Shown: positions 24,812 to 33,772 of the stretch, piece after piece
Layout: each line of letters opens with the position of its first letter
How positions within the stretch are numbered: the first letter of the stretch is position 1
NCBI GenBank assembly: GCA_005793345.1
Contig: SXSU01000112.1
Location: 38,565 to 102,564, forward strand
Direction: 5' to 3'
Source: Bdellovibrionales bacterium
Lineage (GTDB): Bacteria; Bdellovibrionota; Bdellovibrionia; Bdellovibrionales; Bdellovibrionaceae
Length of the DNA stretch: 64,000 nucleotides
Made by a program: the position numbers and the translations under genes
The notes under the pieces: generated by a model
The model's database searches: none
Told to the model about the DNA's origin: nothing
What the model saw: only the letters and a program-made list of their open reading frames with translations

Positions 24812-25201
24812 TACGCATAAACTGACCTTGCCAGCTGTTGGCCTCCATGAGAGAAGAAAGGTCAAATTTAGTGGTAGACGAGTGGCAAATAAAAACAATA
24901 AAATAAATTCTGTTTTGGAGCGAGGATTAGTCCTTATCGACGAAACTCCACTTAAAATTGAAAGCGCCAATATACAAAAAAATTACTTTCTAATATTAAA
25001 ACACACGAAGAGAAAATTAAAAAAAATAAATAATTTTATAATGAATCTGATAGTAATTCTATAGAGAATCCATAAGAAAGATAATTCCCATATTGAGATT
25101 GAAAAGTGTTTGAGTAGTTGATTCGAGGAGTAATACTCCAAATATTTATAAATTATTTTTCAAATAATTTATCTTAATCAATTGTTTATGAAATCTAAAA
25201 A
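24810..25201. other. Remnant-bearing intergenic region
   Basis: The first 44 bases repeat 22012-22055. The plus frame through NTHKLTLPAVGLHERRKVKF and on to about 25064 stays open but has no plausible start of its own, so it looks like the tail of a lost gene. Beyond 25064 the sequence is AT-rich with no recognisable feature. Confidence 0.4.
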
Positions 25202-25591
25202 TCAGAAAACGTGAAGTAATTTGAATCTCTGGCAAACAACAACAGTTTTGTTATTGAATTTTGGATGAATTCGTCTGAAAAACTCATTATGAATAGATTG
25301 CCATTCCTTCAAAGTTGCGTAACCTTCTGCTTTAGCGAAGCTTTCATCGACCTTTTCAAAGGGAACAATTGTAACTTCAGTAACCTCAATTACGCAAATG
25401 GGATTCCCAAGGGAATTTTTTACATAAGAACGATCACCCACTTTTATTTGCTGATATTCATTTGAAAACAGAAAACAATTGGCTAAATTTTTTCCACTTG
25501 CAGTTTGTTCAGCAAGTTCATCGGCCATTTGTGGGTTGTCTCCAAACGTCCAACCTTCAAGATTTTCAATTTCTTTTACCCAATTTTTCAT
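25202..25591 (-). CDS. ASCH-domain protein
   Basis: This 129-residue protein matches ASCH-domain proteins (PUA-like fold, RNA-related). It has WTFGDNPQMADELAEQ near the start, a KVGDRSYVKNSLGNPICVIE strand pair and FEKVDESFAKAEGYATLKEW, all in family order. The usual GKKTATC-type segment is GKNLANC here, so the conserved basic residue is altered. ASCH proteins bind or modify RNA, and some act on modified nucleosides. It is at the right side of the island; whether it belongs to the island is unclear. Confidence 0.75.
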   Translation of the reverse strand: MKNWVKEIENLEGWTFGDNPQMADELAEQTASGKNLANCFLFSNEYQQIKVGDRSYVKNSLGNPICVIEVTEVTIVPFEKVDESFAKAEGYATLKEWQSIHNEFFRRIHPKFNNKTVVVCQRFKLLHVF

Positions 25592-25878
25592 TTGTTTAGT
25601 TTAACAAATAAGTATTTATTGTACTAGATATAAATTTAAGTGGATTAATCAAATATTTTAGATTCATATGAAGAGAAAGGATATTTATTCATGATGTATT
25701 TATTTTTGGCACTAATTTTTTTCTAACGATTCTGTTAACTTTTATTTTATTAATTGGTCTCATTTTTAAATTTCCATTTTGGAAACGTAATTTGTTCAAA
25801 ATAAAAACATTTTATATAGATTGCATGAATACCACAATTAAAAATAAAACATCTTGATTATTAAAAAATAAAATTTTT
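25592..25878. other. Intergenic region with a hydrophobic open stretch
   Basis: The plus frame ending in TGA at 25855-25857 encodes a hydrophobic segment (FFLTILLTFILLIGLIF) followed by a basic tail, but no start codon precedes it; an ATG-led frame next to it (from about 25691) breaks after 12 codons. It may be a frameshifted small membrane protein. Nothing else is seen. Confidence 0.3.
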
Positions 25879-25930
25879 TGTGCTTATGTCTGATATAATC
25901 TCGAAGTGATCAGACTTATTCATATTTATT
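25879..25930 (+). repeat. Partial copy of repeat module C
   Basis: The stretch TGCTTATGTCTGATATAATC followed by a short apex and GATCAGACTTATTCAT matches the C hairpin of the modular repeat. A and B are absent. It overlaps the 3' end of the DoxX-like gene. Confidence 0.65.
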
Positions 25931-26318
25931 TATTTTTATAAAATAATGGACGATACAAGTTCCAATAAGACTTCGCTGTAAAGACATGAAGTAAAAGAAT
26001 AATTAATGGCAGTACTAAGTTTTGAATTCCAGGAGTTAAAAAAGCATGAACCAAAATAATATGAATGGTAATTGGTGCTAGTATAATTAAAATCAGTGCT
26101 GGTGCAATACCGATTAATAAAAATAATCCACAAAGTGTTTCAGTTAGTTTTAAAAAAGGTAGAAAGTAGCCTGTTGCCATTATACCATTCATAAATATTT
26201 GCAATTTCTCTGGCATATCAGGTGGTGGTGGAAATAGATTAAAAAGACCGGCTCCGCCAAATATAAAAAACATTAAACCCAATATAATTCGCGCAATTTT
26301 TGAAACCTTTTCGTTCAT
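25926..26318 (-). CDS. DoxX-like small membrane protein
   Basis: This 130-residue protein has about four membrane segments (residues about 7-27, 45-65, 70-90 and 97-117). The N-terminal RIILGLMFFIFGGAGLFN and the LKLTETLCGLFLLIG segment are typical of DoxX-family proteins. MNEKVSK at 26318 is the preferred start; the frame stays open to 26378, but that would put an atypical leader before the first membrane helix. DoxX proteins are inner-membrane proteins linked to redox or quinone functions in some bacteria; the role here is unknown. Confidence 0.75.
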   Translation of the reverse strand: MNEKVSKIARIILGLMFFIFGGAGLFNLFPPPPDMPEKLQIFMNGIMATGYFLPFLKLTETLCGLFLLIGIAPALILIILAPITIHIILVHAFLTPGIQNLVLPLIILLLHVFTAKSYWNLYRPLFYKNK

Positions 26319-26482
26319 ATATTTTACTCCAAAGAAAATAACTAGTGTTTTTATCGAATATATTAATTTTAATTGCATCTTACTATCAATTGATAATCAA
26401 CAATTAAATTAAAAATTTAATGGCATTGATATTGCAATTTTATTGAGTAGGAAAATTTTTAAAATAAGGTTTAAAATTACAT

Positions 26483-26902
26483 ATGATAATTCACATTGCA
26501 AAAAATTTAATTACATTCACACTTATATTAATAGGGTTAATAAGTGTAATCGCCACCAGTAAAAAGCCAACAGGTCATTCTAGTCATATAGCGGACGAAT
26601 TAGAGGAAAGTGATAAAAAGATAGACGCTAAGGTGACTTCAAATTGCGATGATAGACAATTTAATGATAAAGAAATAGAAATCCAAAATCAAAAAGTATT
26701 CAAACCAACGGATCTAACTTTTGAAGACTTTGGACTTCCAACTCAAAAATTAGATGGTGATAATTCTTTAGAGGGGAAAGTCAACGGAGTTAAAAGATAT
26801 TGTGACCCAGTATTTGGTGGAAAAAATGATAATGTTTGGGAATACAGATGTAGTGAACATGGTAACGAAGTTTGCAAAGTAAAAATAATATTTAATAATT
26901 AA
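26483..26902 (+). CDS. Small anchored or exported protein, unknown
   Basis: This 139-residue protein has an N-terminal hydrophobic segment (about residues 9-26, LITFTLILIGLISVIA) followed by a polar, acidic region. Three cysteines in the C-terminal half (RYCDP, YRCSE, EVCKV) could form disulfides, supporting location outside the cytoplasm. I do not recognise the family. Confidence 0.5.
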   Translation: MIIHIAKNLITFTLILIGLISVIATSKKPTGHSSHIADELEESDKKIDAKVTSNCDDRQFNDKEIEIQNQKVFKPTDLTFEDFGLPTQKLDGDNSLEGKVNGVKRYCDPVFGGKNDNVWEYRCSEHGNEVCKVKIIFNN

Positions 26903-26933
26903 AATTTTAGTAAAAACCTTTACTATTTAAAAA

Positions 26934-27404
26934 TTAGAAATTTACGTCTTGCTTAGTTTTTTTCATCATTTGTTTGAAAGAAAATGGACTCACAATTAAG
27001 GAAATAAGATCCGTCTTATCTTGAATCAAAATAAGATCACCTACTATTTTATAAAAAATACTATGATAAAGAAGATTAAAATAATCATTTGTTTTAACAA
27101 GTATAAAAATTAAGTCCACAATAAAAATTGTTAAAATTGATATAAATTTATAATTTTTTTCAAAATATGCTAATTTATCCATTAAATTAAAAATCATTAT
27201 CAAAATTGATACTAATAGTATGGGGGTAAAATATAGTCCTGCAAAATCACTGATTTTTCCAGTGATAAATCCAGGGAACTTATATTTTAAATAATGATCA
27301 TTGAGAATTAATATAAGCATCGAAGAAATAGTAAGTGGATCTAAAAAAAAGTTAATTTGTTTATAAATTGGTAGTTTTAGCAAATCTAACCCTTCGCAAG
27401 CCAA
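26934..27404 (-). CDS. Integral membrane protein, unknown
   Basis: This 156-residue protein has about four membrane helices. The first segment (DPLTISSMLILILNDHYLK, then GFITGKISDFAGLYFTPIL) is the pattern of a family of uncharacterised bacterial membrane proteins with a GK(L/I)SDFAGL motif. No function is known to me. The start at 27404 is the only good ATG, but no strong ribosome site precedes it. Confidence 0.55.
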   Translation of the reverse strand: MACEGLDLLKLPIYKQINFFLDPLTISSMLILILNDHYLKYKFPGFITGKISDFAGLYFTPILLVSILIMIFNLMDKLAYFEKNYKFISILTIFIVDLIFILVKTNDYFNLLYHSIFYKIVGDLILIQDKTDLISLIVSPFSFKQMMKKTKQDVNF

Positions 27405-27461
27405 AAAATGTTAAGTGTATGAGAAAATAAAAAAATAAATAAAATTAAAGTTAATATTAAA

Positions 27462-28142
27462 TCACCACAGAGTTAGTGCAGAATTCAGCCATTCAACAAG
27501 AGGTAACATTGCTTCAAATTCCTTTTGGATTTTTTTTGCAAGATTTCCACTTTGAAAATCAGCATCTTTAAAGCGTTTAATATAAATAAACTGTTTTAAA
27601 CGCAAAAGTTCAATATGTGGATGGTCAATTGCAATTCCCTTAGGGGCCCTTTTTAATTTTTCTCCGGCAAGTTCGCCAAAATATTTTTTTACAGAAGGAG
27701 CTGAAGTCAGTTTTATAAATTTATTTGGATCTCTTTTTATTGATTCACGGATTTTTCTAAGTTGTTCACTTGAGGGCATGTAGAGTCCGCCACCAATAAA
27801 ACAGTTCCCAGGTTCAATGTGTAAATACAACCCAGGAAACTCATCTTTTTTATTGTGTCTATAAGATATAAAGGAAGCACCTATGTTTGTTTTATAGGGT
27901 TCTTTATTATTACTAAAGCGCACGTCTCTGTTAATTCTAAAAATTGCTTTTGCAGGGTTAAATTGAATTCCTTGTTTATTATTAATAAATATTTTACCTA
28001 ATTCAGCAATGACATCCTTAAGAGGAGTTCTTAGGTTTTCTTCATAATGATTTTTATTTTTTAAAAACCAATCACGATTATTATTTTTCTTTAATTTTTT
28101 TAAAAAATCGAACCCAGATTTAGGAATAAATAATTTGTTCAT
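27462..28142 (-). CDS. DUF2461 family protein
   Basis: This protein of about 226 residues matches DUF2461 (TIGR02453). It has FDFLKKLKKNNNRDWFLKNK at the start, then FRINRDVRFSNNKEPYKTN, YLHIEPGNCFIGGGLYMP and the later KFIKLTSAPSV region, all in family order. The biochemical role of the family is unknown. The start at 28142 is chosen because AGGTGA lies about 7 bases upstream; an ATG three codons earlier has no site. Confidence 0.88.
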   Translation of the reverse strand: MNKLFIPKSGFDFLKKLKKNNNRDWFLKNKNHYEENLRTPLKDVIAELGKIFINNKQGIQFNPAKAIFRINRDVRFSNNKEPYKTNIGASFISYRHNKKDEFPGLYLHIEPGNCFIGGGLYMPSSEQLRKIRESIKRDPNKFIKLTSAPSVKKYFGELAGEKLKRAPKGIAIDHPHIELLRLKQFIYIKRFKDADFQSGNLAKKIQKEFEAMLPLVEWLNSALTLW

Positions 28143-28193
28143 AAGATTCACCTAAGTTTACTAACGTTTGAATTATTATTATAATTAAATTAA

Positions 28194-29633
28194 CTAAAAT
28201 ACTAAAGTAGAAATAGAATGCGGAAGTGATTCAACCTCAGTGGCTTTACCATTTACCCATAAGTAATAATTTGCTTTTGTATCAGATGGATTCATTACGA
28301 TAACGACGGTTGTCCCATCAGTATTTCTAAAGGCTGTTGATTGTAAGAGACTGCGGCTAACACTGCTTAAAATTCTTTTGGCACCTGGTTTTACAAATTT
28401 TGAAAAATGTCCGATATAATAATATTCATTTGTATAGGTAAGTTCACCGGTCTTTATATTTCCATGCATTGGAGCAAAACAGAAATTTTGAACATGGTTT
28501 GGTCCTCCATTTTCATCCAAGAGTATATTCCAGTCTGTAAATCCTACTGAACCATTATTGAAATCATTGATCATGTTGTTGCCATAGCGTTCGCCAAGCT
28601 TCCAGTTAGAGAGCTGACTGGCATCAAATTTTTCAACAGAGCCCTCTGTGAATAAAAAGTTTGTATTTGGATAAGCCTGAGATGTTAATTTTAAATTATC
28701 ATACATTGGTTCTCCGCCGCTCCAGTTTTCATACCAATGAAAACCTATTCCCCATAAATATTTTGCAGCGCCTGGGTCTTTTAATAAACCACTTGTTCGT
28801 TGATAAAGTAAATCGCGATTATGATCCCAACCTATAATTTTTTTAGTACCTAATCCTTCTCGTTTCATTGTCGGTCCAAGATATTTTTTTAAAAAAATTC
28901 TTTCGTCTTCATCAGTAAAAATACAGCTTTCCCATTTTTGTTTTGCCATGGGCTCATTTTGAATGGTGATTCCCCAGACTGGAATTCCTTCAGCTTCGTA
29001 GGCTTTAATAAACTTTGTATAGTAATTTGCCCAGGTTTGGTAAAATTCTTGTTTTAACTTTCCACCCTGAAGCATATTATTATTATCTTTCATAAATGCT
29101 GGAGGACTCCAAGGTGAAGCATAAAGTGTAAGTTTGCCACCTGCAGCTGCGATAGCTTGTTTAATTAGTGGTATTTTAAATTTTCGATCATGTTCAATAT
29201 TAAAGGTTTTAAGATTTGCATCACCTTCAGCTATGTAGGTGTAGCTTTCACTGCTAAAATCGCAACTATTAATGTTAGTTCTAGCGAGCGTATAGCCAAT
29301 TCCTTTAATAGGGTCATAGTAGTCTTGTAAAATTTTTTGTTGCTTGTCTTTTGGTAATTTAGCAAATGTTTCTGCAGCGGCATCTGTTAAAGCCCCACCA
29401 AATCCTAAAATTGTTTGAAATTTTTTTTCTGGATCTACAAAAACTAATATTTCATTTTCAAAGGGTTGACCTTTATCTTTAAAAAACAAATCTTCTTTTT
29501 TTGTGAGTCGTAATTCTGAATTCAATGCAGTGACATAAACAGCGATTTTTTTACTAGATTCAAAAGTTGCAGAAGATATTTTACCGAAGAAAATTAAAAA
29601 AAATAAATTTAAAATTAAAATAGTTTTATTCAT
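28194..29633 (-). CDS. Secreted glycoside hydrolase family 30 protein
   Basis: This 479-residue protein has a signal peptide (MNKTILILNLFFLIFFGKIS) and a GH30 body similar to glucosylceramidases and endo-beta-1,6-glucanases. The acid/base Glu lies in TIQNEPMAKQKWES, and the nucleophile Glu is in FLFTEGS. ILGFGGALTDAAA near the start and DWNILLDENGGPNH are also family patterns. It probably hydrolyses beta-linked sugars outside the cell. The start at 29633 fits the signal peptide and a GGGG site upstream. Substrate specificity cannot be read from sequence. Confidence 0.9.
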   Translation of the reverse strand: MNKTILILNLFFLIFFGKISSATFESSKKIAVYVTALNSELRLTKKEDLFFKDKGQPFENEILVFVDPEKKFQTILGFGGALTDAAAETFAKLPKDKQQKILQDYYDPIKGIGYTLARTNINSCDFSSESYTYIAEGDANLKTFNIEHDRKFKIPLIKQAIAAAGGKLTLYASPWSPPAFMKDNNNMLQGGKLKQEFYQTWANYYTKFIKAYEAEGIPVWGITIQNEPMAKQKWESCIFTDEDERIFLKKYLGPTMKREGLGTKKIIGWDHNRDLLYQRTSGLLKDPGAAKYLWGIGFHWYENWSGGEPMYDNLKLTSQAYPNTNFLFTEGSVEKFDASQLSNWKLGERYGNNMINDFNNGSVGFTDWNILLDENGGPNHVQNFCFAPMHGNIKTGELTYTNEYYYIGHFSKFVKPGAKRILSSVSRSLLQSTAFRNTDGTTVVIVMNPSDTKANYYLWVNGKATEVESLPHSISTLVF

Positions 29634-29742
29634 ATTAACCCCATAGAGTTTAGGTCGTGCTCTCATTAAAGAGTATCCCTGAAAAAACTATTTTAATACT
29701 AACTTTTTAAATAAAAGCAAAATTTTGCATATTGTCCAAAAA

Positions 29743-30339
29743 CTAATTAATTTCTTGGAGAAGTTGTTCTGTTAACTTTATTTTGGATTCTAAAAAGGCA
29801 ACAGACTCTTCGGCAAGGGGTTGATGTTTATATACGTTATTATCTTCATCCTTAGCCCAAAATTCATGGCGATATTTCCCTAAGTATATTTGAGCAAATA
29901 CTAAATACTCTTTTAATGCGATGGCCTTTTGTTCTATATTTATCTTGGTGTTATTTTTAATAAATTCACTTAAGAAGTATTCGTCCCAGCTTGCACTTAC
30001 TACAAGTTTGTCAGAATTATCATCACTTTCAATATTTAAATGAAATAACAAACCAAAATCCTTCAATTTTGATTGAAGAGCTTGCAAATGAGAATAGTCC
30101 ATTTCAAAGTTGTTTTCAGTTATTGGATTTTCTTTTGTTTCGCCTCCAACCTTTGGTAGATCAGTTGATGATGGGTTCGGAACTGGAGGAGTTTTTTTAT
30201 CATTTGTTTCTTGTGTCGTAGTAACAACTGGTGGTGAACTTGGTGGCTTAGTTGTGTTTCTAGATTTTTGAGTACAATTACTCATTAGGAATAAACTAAA
30301 AATTGCGATAATGAGTTGAGTAACAAATGAATTTTTCAT
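29743..30339 (-). CDS. Lipoprotein of unknown function
   Basis: This 198-residue protein has a signal sequence with a lipobox ending FLMSNC (Cys about residue 22), followed by a Pro/Thr/Ser-rich linker (about 23-70) and a globular helical part. AGGAG lies a few bases before the ATG. No family is recognised. It is probably an outer-membrane or periplasmic-facing lipoprotein. Confidence 0.6.
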   Translation of the reverse strand: MKNSFVTQLIIAIFSLFLMSNCTQKSRNTTKPPSSPPVVTTTQETNDKKTPPVPNPSSTDLPKVGGETKENPITENNFEMDYSHLQALQSKLKDFGLLFHLNIESDDNSDKLVVSASWDEYFLSEFIKNNTKINIEQKAIALKEYLVFAQIYLGKYRHEFWAKDEDNNVYKHQPLAEESVAFLESKIKLTEQLLQEIN

Positions 30340-30431
30340 TTAAATTTCTCCTTTGATTGAGTTTAAATATACTAATCATTATTTTTAGCAAATTAAAATG
30401 CAATATTCAGTTAATAGATGTAATTCTTACA

Positions 30432-30617
30432 TTAATAATGAGGTGGTTTAACGTTATGTTGGCCTATATCATGCTGAGTGAATCTCTCAAGTTCAATGGC
30501 AGCTCTTTCTAGTTTATCAATTTGGATTTGTTGTTTATAAATAATAGCGCTCAGTTCTTCGATCAGTTGTTCCTGATTTGTAAGCTTAATTTCAATATTC
30601 ACTAATCGGTCTTCCAT
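30432..30617 (-). CDS. slyX: SlyX family protein
   Basis: This 61-residue protein is a coiled coil (MEDRLVNIEIKLTNQEQLIE, and on to about residue 48) ending in the SlyX-type tail PPHY. The start at 30617 is chosen over the upstream ATG at 30635 because GGGAGAG lies 5-11 bases before it. SlyX function is unknown; its length matches the family. Confidence 0.85.
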   Translation of the reverse strand: MEDRLVNIEIKLTNQEQLIEELSAIIYKQQIQIDKLERAAIELERFTQHDIGQHNVKPPHY

Positions 30618-30635
30618 TAAATCTCTCCCATTCAA

Positions 30636-30934
30636 TTAAATAAAATTACGAAAAAATTAAATGTATCTATATTTGAAAAAATCAATGAAGTCGATTCGAC
30701 TTTATCAAGTTGCTATGCATAATCTGATATAAAAGAAATTAATTACAAGAGAATACGGGGTGATTGAAAATCGCCCCTGCAGCATTCTAAAGCTATAAAT
30801 TAAAAATTAAAAAAAATATTTTAAGATAACTTTCTTCTTAAAAATTTATTAAAGTGTACAAATCTTTACCACCAATGAGTTTGTTTGAAACTTGACAAAG
30901 TCGATATATTTATCATCTTTGAACGATTAGGTTA
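30636..30934. other. Intergenic region with partial repeat
   Basis: About 30713-30778 carries part of the modular repeat: a degraded C remnant (AATCTGATAT) and an intact B hairpin (GGGGTGATTGAAAATCGCCC at 30758-30777), without A. No gene is seen; the rest is AT-rich. Confidence 0.5.
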
Positions 30935-30982
30935 TTGGATATAAAATTCTTTGGTTATAATGATCTTTGGAGATTTAATTCT

Positions 30983-31663
30983 ATGGGTGAACAAAATAGT
31001 AATGTCTTTTATCGATGGGTATTAACTGGTAATTGGCTTACTCGCGCACCAAATCCAAATGCTAAATCTGTTATTCTTTGTTGTTTGTTTCTAATAATAA
31101 TGAGTAGTTTAATTTATTGGGATAATACATTTAATTGGGCCCAGTATATGGGTGCTAATGCAATTCAAGTGTTTCAACATTTTCAATATTGGCGATTGTG
31201 GAGTACTCTTTTAATTCATGGAGATTTAAATCATCTTTTAAGTAATCTTTTTCTGTTTGTAATATTAGGATATTTTTTGGCAGGTTATTTTGGTTTACTG
31301 TTTTTTCCATTAGTGGCATTTATTTCAGGCGGAGTAATTAATTTAATTGTATTACTGAATATGGCTCCTGAAGTAAATTTAATAGGACTATCTGGTGTAG
31401 TTTATTGGATGGGTGGAGCTTGGTTAATATTATATTTTTTAGTTGAATCAAGAAAAACAATTTTGCAGAAAATTATCAGAACCATTGGCGTTTTTTTAAC
31501 AGTCTTTATGCCCACATCAGTATTTGATCCCAATGTGAGTTATCAGGCGCACTTCATTGGATTTTTAGTAGGATTACTCATGGGATTAGTTTTTTATTTA
31601 CTTAATCAAAAAAAACTTCATTCTGCAGAAACCTACCAACTTGTGATTGATGAAGATCTATAA
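30983..31663 (+). CDS. Rhomboid-family intramembrane serine protease
   Basis: This protein of about 226 residues has about six membrane helices. The catalytic Ser is in LIGLSGVVYW (GxSG motif) and the His in YQAHFIGFL of a later helix, giving the Ser-His dyad. WRLWSTLLIHGDLNHLLSN is the typical rhomboid L1 region. The ATG at 30983 has GGAGA about 10 bases upstream and is preferred to a TTG at 30935. It lies in the inner membrane and cuts membrane proteins; the substrate is unknown. Confidence 0.88.
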   Translation: MGEQNSNVFYRWVLTGNWLTRAPNPNAKSVILCCLFLIIMSSLIYWDNTFNWAQYMGANAIQVFQHFQYWRLWSTLLIHGDLNHLLSNLFLFVILGYFLAGYFGLLFFPLVAFISGGVINLIVLLNMAPEVNLIGLSGVVYWMGGAWLILYFLVESRKTILQKIIRTIGVFLTVFMPTSVFDPNVSYQAHFIGFLVGLLMGLVFYLLNQKKLHSAETYQLVIDEDL

Positions 31664-31768
31664 TCTATATTAAAAATAATAAAACTGCCAATTGCAAAAA
31701 ATGTCATTCTCACTGTAATAATCTTAACAGTTGAAAAGCATCTTAGAAATAGAGTATTTTAATGATCC

Positions 31769-33754
31769 ATGGGCACATACTTTTTTAAATTATTAAAACG
31801 CATATTATTAAACTTAAAATCTAGATATATTTTTTGGAATAATTTTATTGTTGGAGTTATTACTTCTTTATTTGTATTTCCCAATATAGTTTTAGCTTTA
31901 GGGGTTGAAGCAGTAAACTTAGAACCTGTTCCATTAAATAATTTGGTTAATTGTAAGACTTTGCTTTTTAGAAGTTCACAACATTTTAAAAATACAATTT
32001 TTACTTTACCTAAAGTAATTCCAGGAACTGGAATATTTAGTTCAACCGGTGTGGAAACTTCACGTACTTTTAATGTAATGACTACAGATAAACCCGGTAT
32101 TTATGATTTAGCGATTTTTATTTTTTTTCCAAGAGATGATGACTCTTATCTTTCTTCTAATGCAAATTCATTTACAATAGATAAGAGTCGATGTAATTGG
32201 GATGAAGTGCTTGCCTCATTAAATGAAGGTATTGAAGGTACTGAATCAGAAATAAAAGTTATTGCTGATTTACCATTAACCTCTTTAAAAATGAAAATAC
32301 CTGGTATAAATGATATTGGGCGCATCGAGAATTTTAATTCAGATCACGAATATACTGCTCTTGAATATTCAGGAAATTCATTTTCTTTACATTTTCAAGT
32401 TACAGAAAAGGAGCTGAATTGGTTTGAATCAAATGTTGTTTCTAGAACGGGAGTAAACGCAGATTTATTTCTTCATTTTCAAGCACGTACTAGAAATGGT
32501 TCTGTTCACGTTAGTATCAATTCTGATTCTATATTGAGTAAGATTAATAGTCATGAAAAGATTAAAAATAGTAAATATATTTCAAAATTTGATTTAGAAC
32601 AGGTTCTAAATATGTCTTTTGATAAAAGTTCTATTCAAATTACTGGTGAAGCTGGAGACTCAAATGACATTGATAGTGTAGTTAAGCAAATTACTGATTC
32701 AATATTAGATCAAACAAATTTTAATACTGATGCGAACAAAGAAATTTCTGATACCAAAAGCGATAACAAAAATGCTGTGGATAATAGTAATGATGAAAGT
32801 TTTATTGAAGTTACTGCTGCAATTTCAGTTATCAGAAAAAATTTAAAGAAAGATTTTAGTTATGATATGTTTAGTAAACCAATTGTGGCAACTGGACATA
32901 AACCATTACTTCTTTCAACTCCAAATATGTCCAATCCTAACATTTCAGAAGTAACAGTTACTGCGAACATGTTAGATCCATCGTCAGGGATGTATGTGCG
33001 AAAAGGAGAAACAATTGTAATTGCTCCAGCATATTATTATACTGATGATATCATTTATAATGAACATCCAAAATACTTATCTACTTACGATCTTCGAAGA
33101 TTAAATTTAGATCCAATTGCATTTCCTGATTTATACAATAGTCAATTTATTGTTAAAAATAAAAACGTAAATTGGAATATTATTGCTGAGGGATATTTTT
33201 ATCCATTTTCTAACTTAAATTCTTATATACATTCTCCTGAGTATGTACGTTGGTTGCGTATTCAAAGAGTTGGGCAAAAAATTAGAAAAGATTCAGGATT
33301 GATTGGTTCTAGTCTTGATGATTTAAAAAATCTTCCTGTTTACGTAACTTTTTCATCTATTGCTGATCGAAAATTAACTCAACTTCATAAATTAGTAGGT
33401 GAACATAAATTTTGGACTTCAGCTTTTGATAGTGAAAATGGTCAATTGTATTTAACTGCAAAGCAAGATTTGGGTTACATGAGGTTCCGAGAAAAATTTA
33501 AAAAAGCTAAAGAGCTAGTTAAATTAAAAGAACAATTAAATTTAGATGAAATAATAGAAGTTCATTCGCCGCCTTATGGTAAAAACAAAATTCGAGGTCG
33601 AAAAATAGTCAATTTTGATAAGCATGCACCCATATTAGTTAAGTCAGTTGTGTTTAGTGTCACACGACCTAAAATATTAAGTGGAGATGAACTTGAATAT
33701 TTTAATCAATTAATGAAAGCTAATCAAACTGTAACAATCCCAACTTCAAACTGA
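31769..33754 (+). CDS. Large exported protein, unknown
   Basis: This 661-residue protein has a hydrophobic segment at about residues 23-44 ending near VLALG, a probable signal peptide or anchor. The mature part is Asn/Ser/Asp-rich, with a low-complexity linker about residues 310-355 (SDTKSDNKNAVDNSNDES). Regions on both sides look beta-rich. No family is recognised. Its gene ends in a small GAGC-gaa-GCTC hairpin (33753-33763) shared with the convergent transporter gene. Confidence 0.55.
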   Translation: MGTYFFKLLKRILLNLKSRYIFWNNFIVGVITSLFVFPNIVLALGVEAVNLEPVPLNNLVNCKTLLFRSSQHFKNTIFTLPKVIPGTGIFSSTGVETSRTFNVMTTDKPGIYDLAIFIFFPRDDDSYLSSNANSFTIDKSRCNWDEVLASLNEGIEGTESEIKVIADLPLTSLKMKIPGINDIGRIENFNSDHEYTALEYSGNSFSLHFQVTEKELNWFESNVVSRTGVNADLFLHFQARTRNGSVHVSINSDSILSKINSHEKIKNSKYISKFDLEQVLNMSFDKSSIQITGEAGDSNDIDSVVKQITDSILDQTNFNTDANKEISDTKSDNKNAVDNSNDESFIEVTAAISVIRKNLKKDFSYDMFSKPIVATGHKPLLLSTPNMSNPNISEVTVTANMLDPSSGMYVRKGETIVIAPAYYYTDDIIYNEHPKYLSTYDLRRLNLDPIAFPDLYNSQFIVKNKNVNWNIIAEGYFYPFSNLNSYIHSPEYVRWLRIQRVGQKIRKDSGLIGSSLDDLKNLPVYVTFSSIADRKLTQLHKLVGEHKFWTSAFDSENGQLYLTAKQDLGYMRFREKFKKAKELVKLKEQLNLDEIIEVHSPPYGKNKIRGRKIVNFDKHAPILVKSVVFSVTRPKILSGDELEYFNQLMKANQTVTIPTSN

Positions 33755-33772
33755 GCGAAGCTCTCTAAAAAG

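Noticed and set aside
24732..25064. 110-codon plus-strand frame overlapping the end of the nucleotidyltransferase partner
   Set aside because: It overlaps a better gene in another frame by 80 bp and has no start signal; only the part after 24810 looks like a gene remnant and is described as such.
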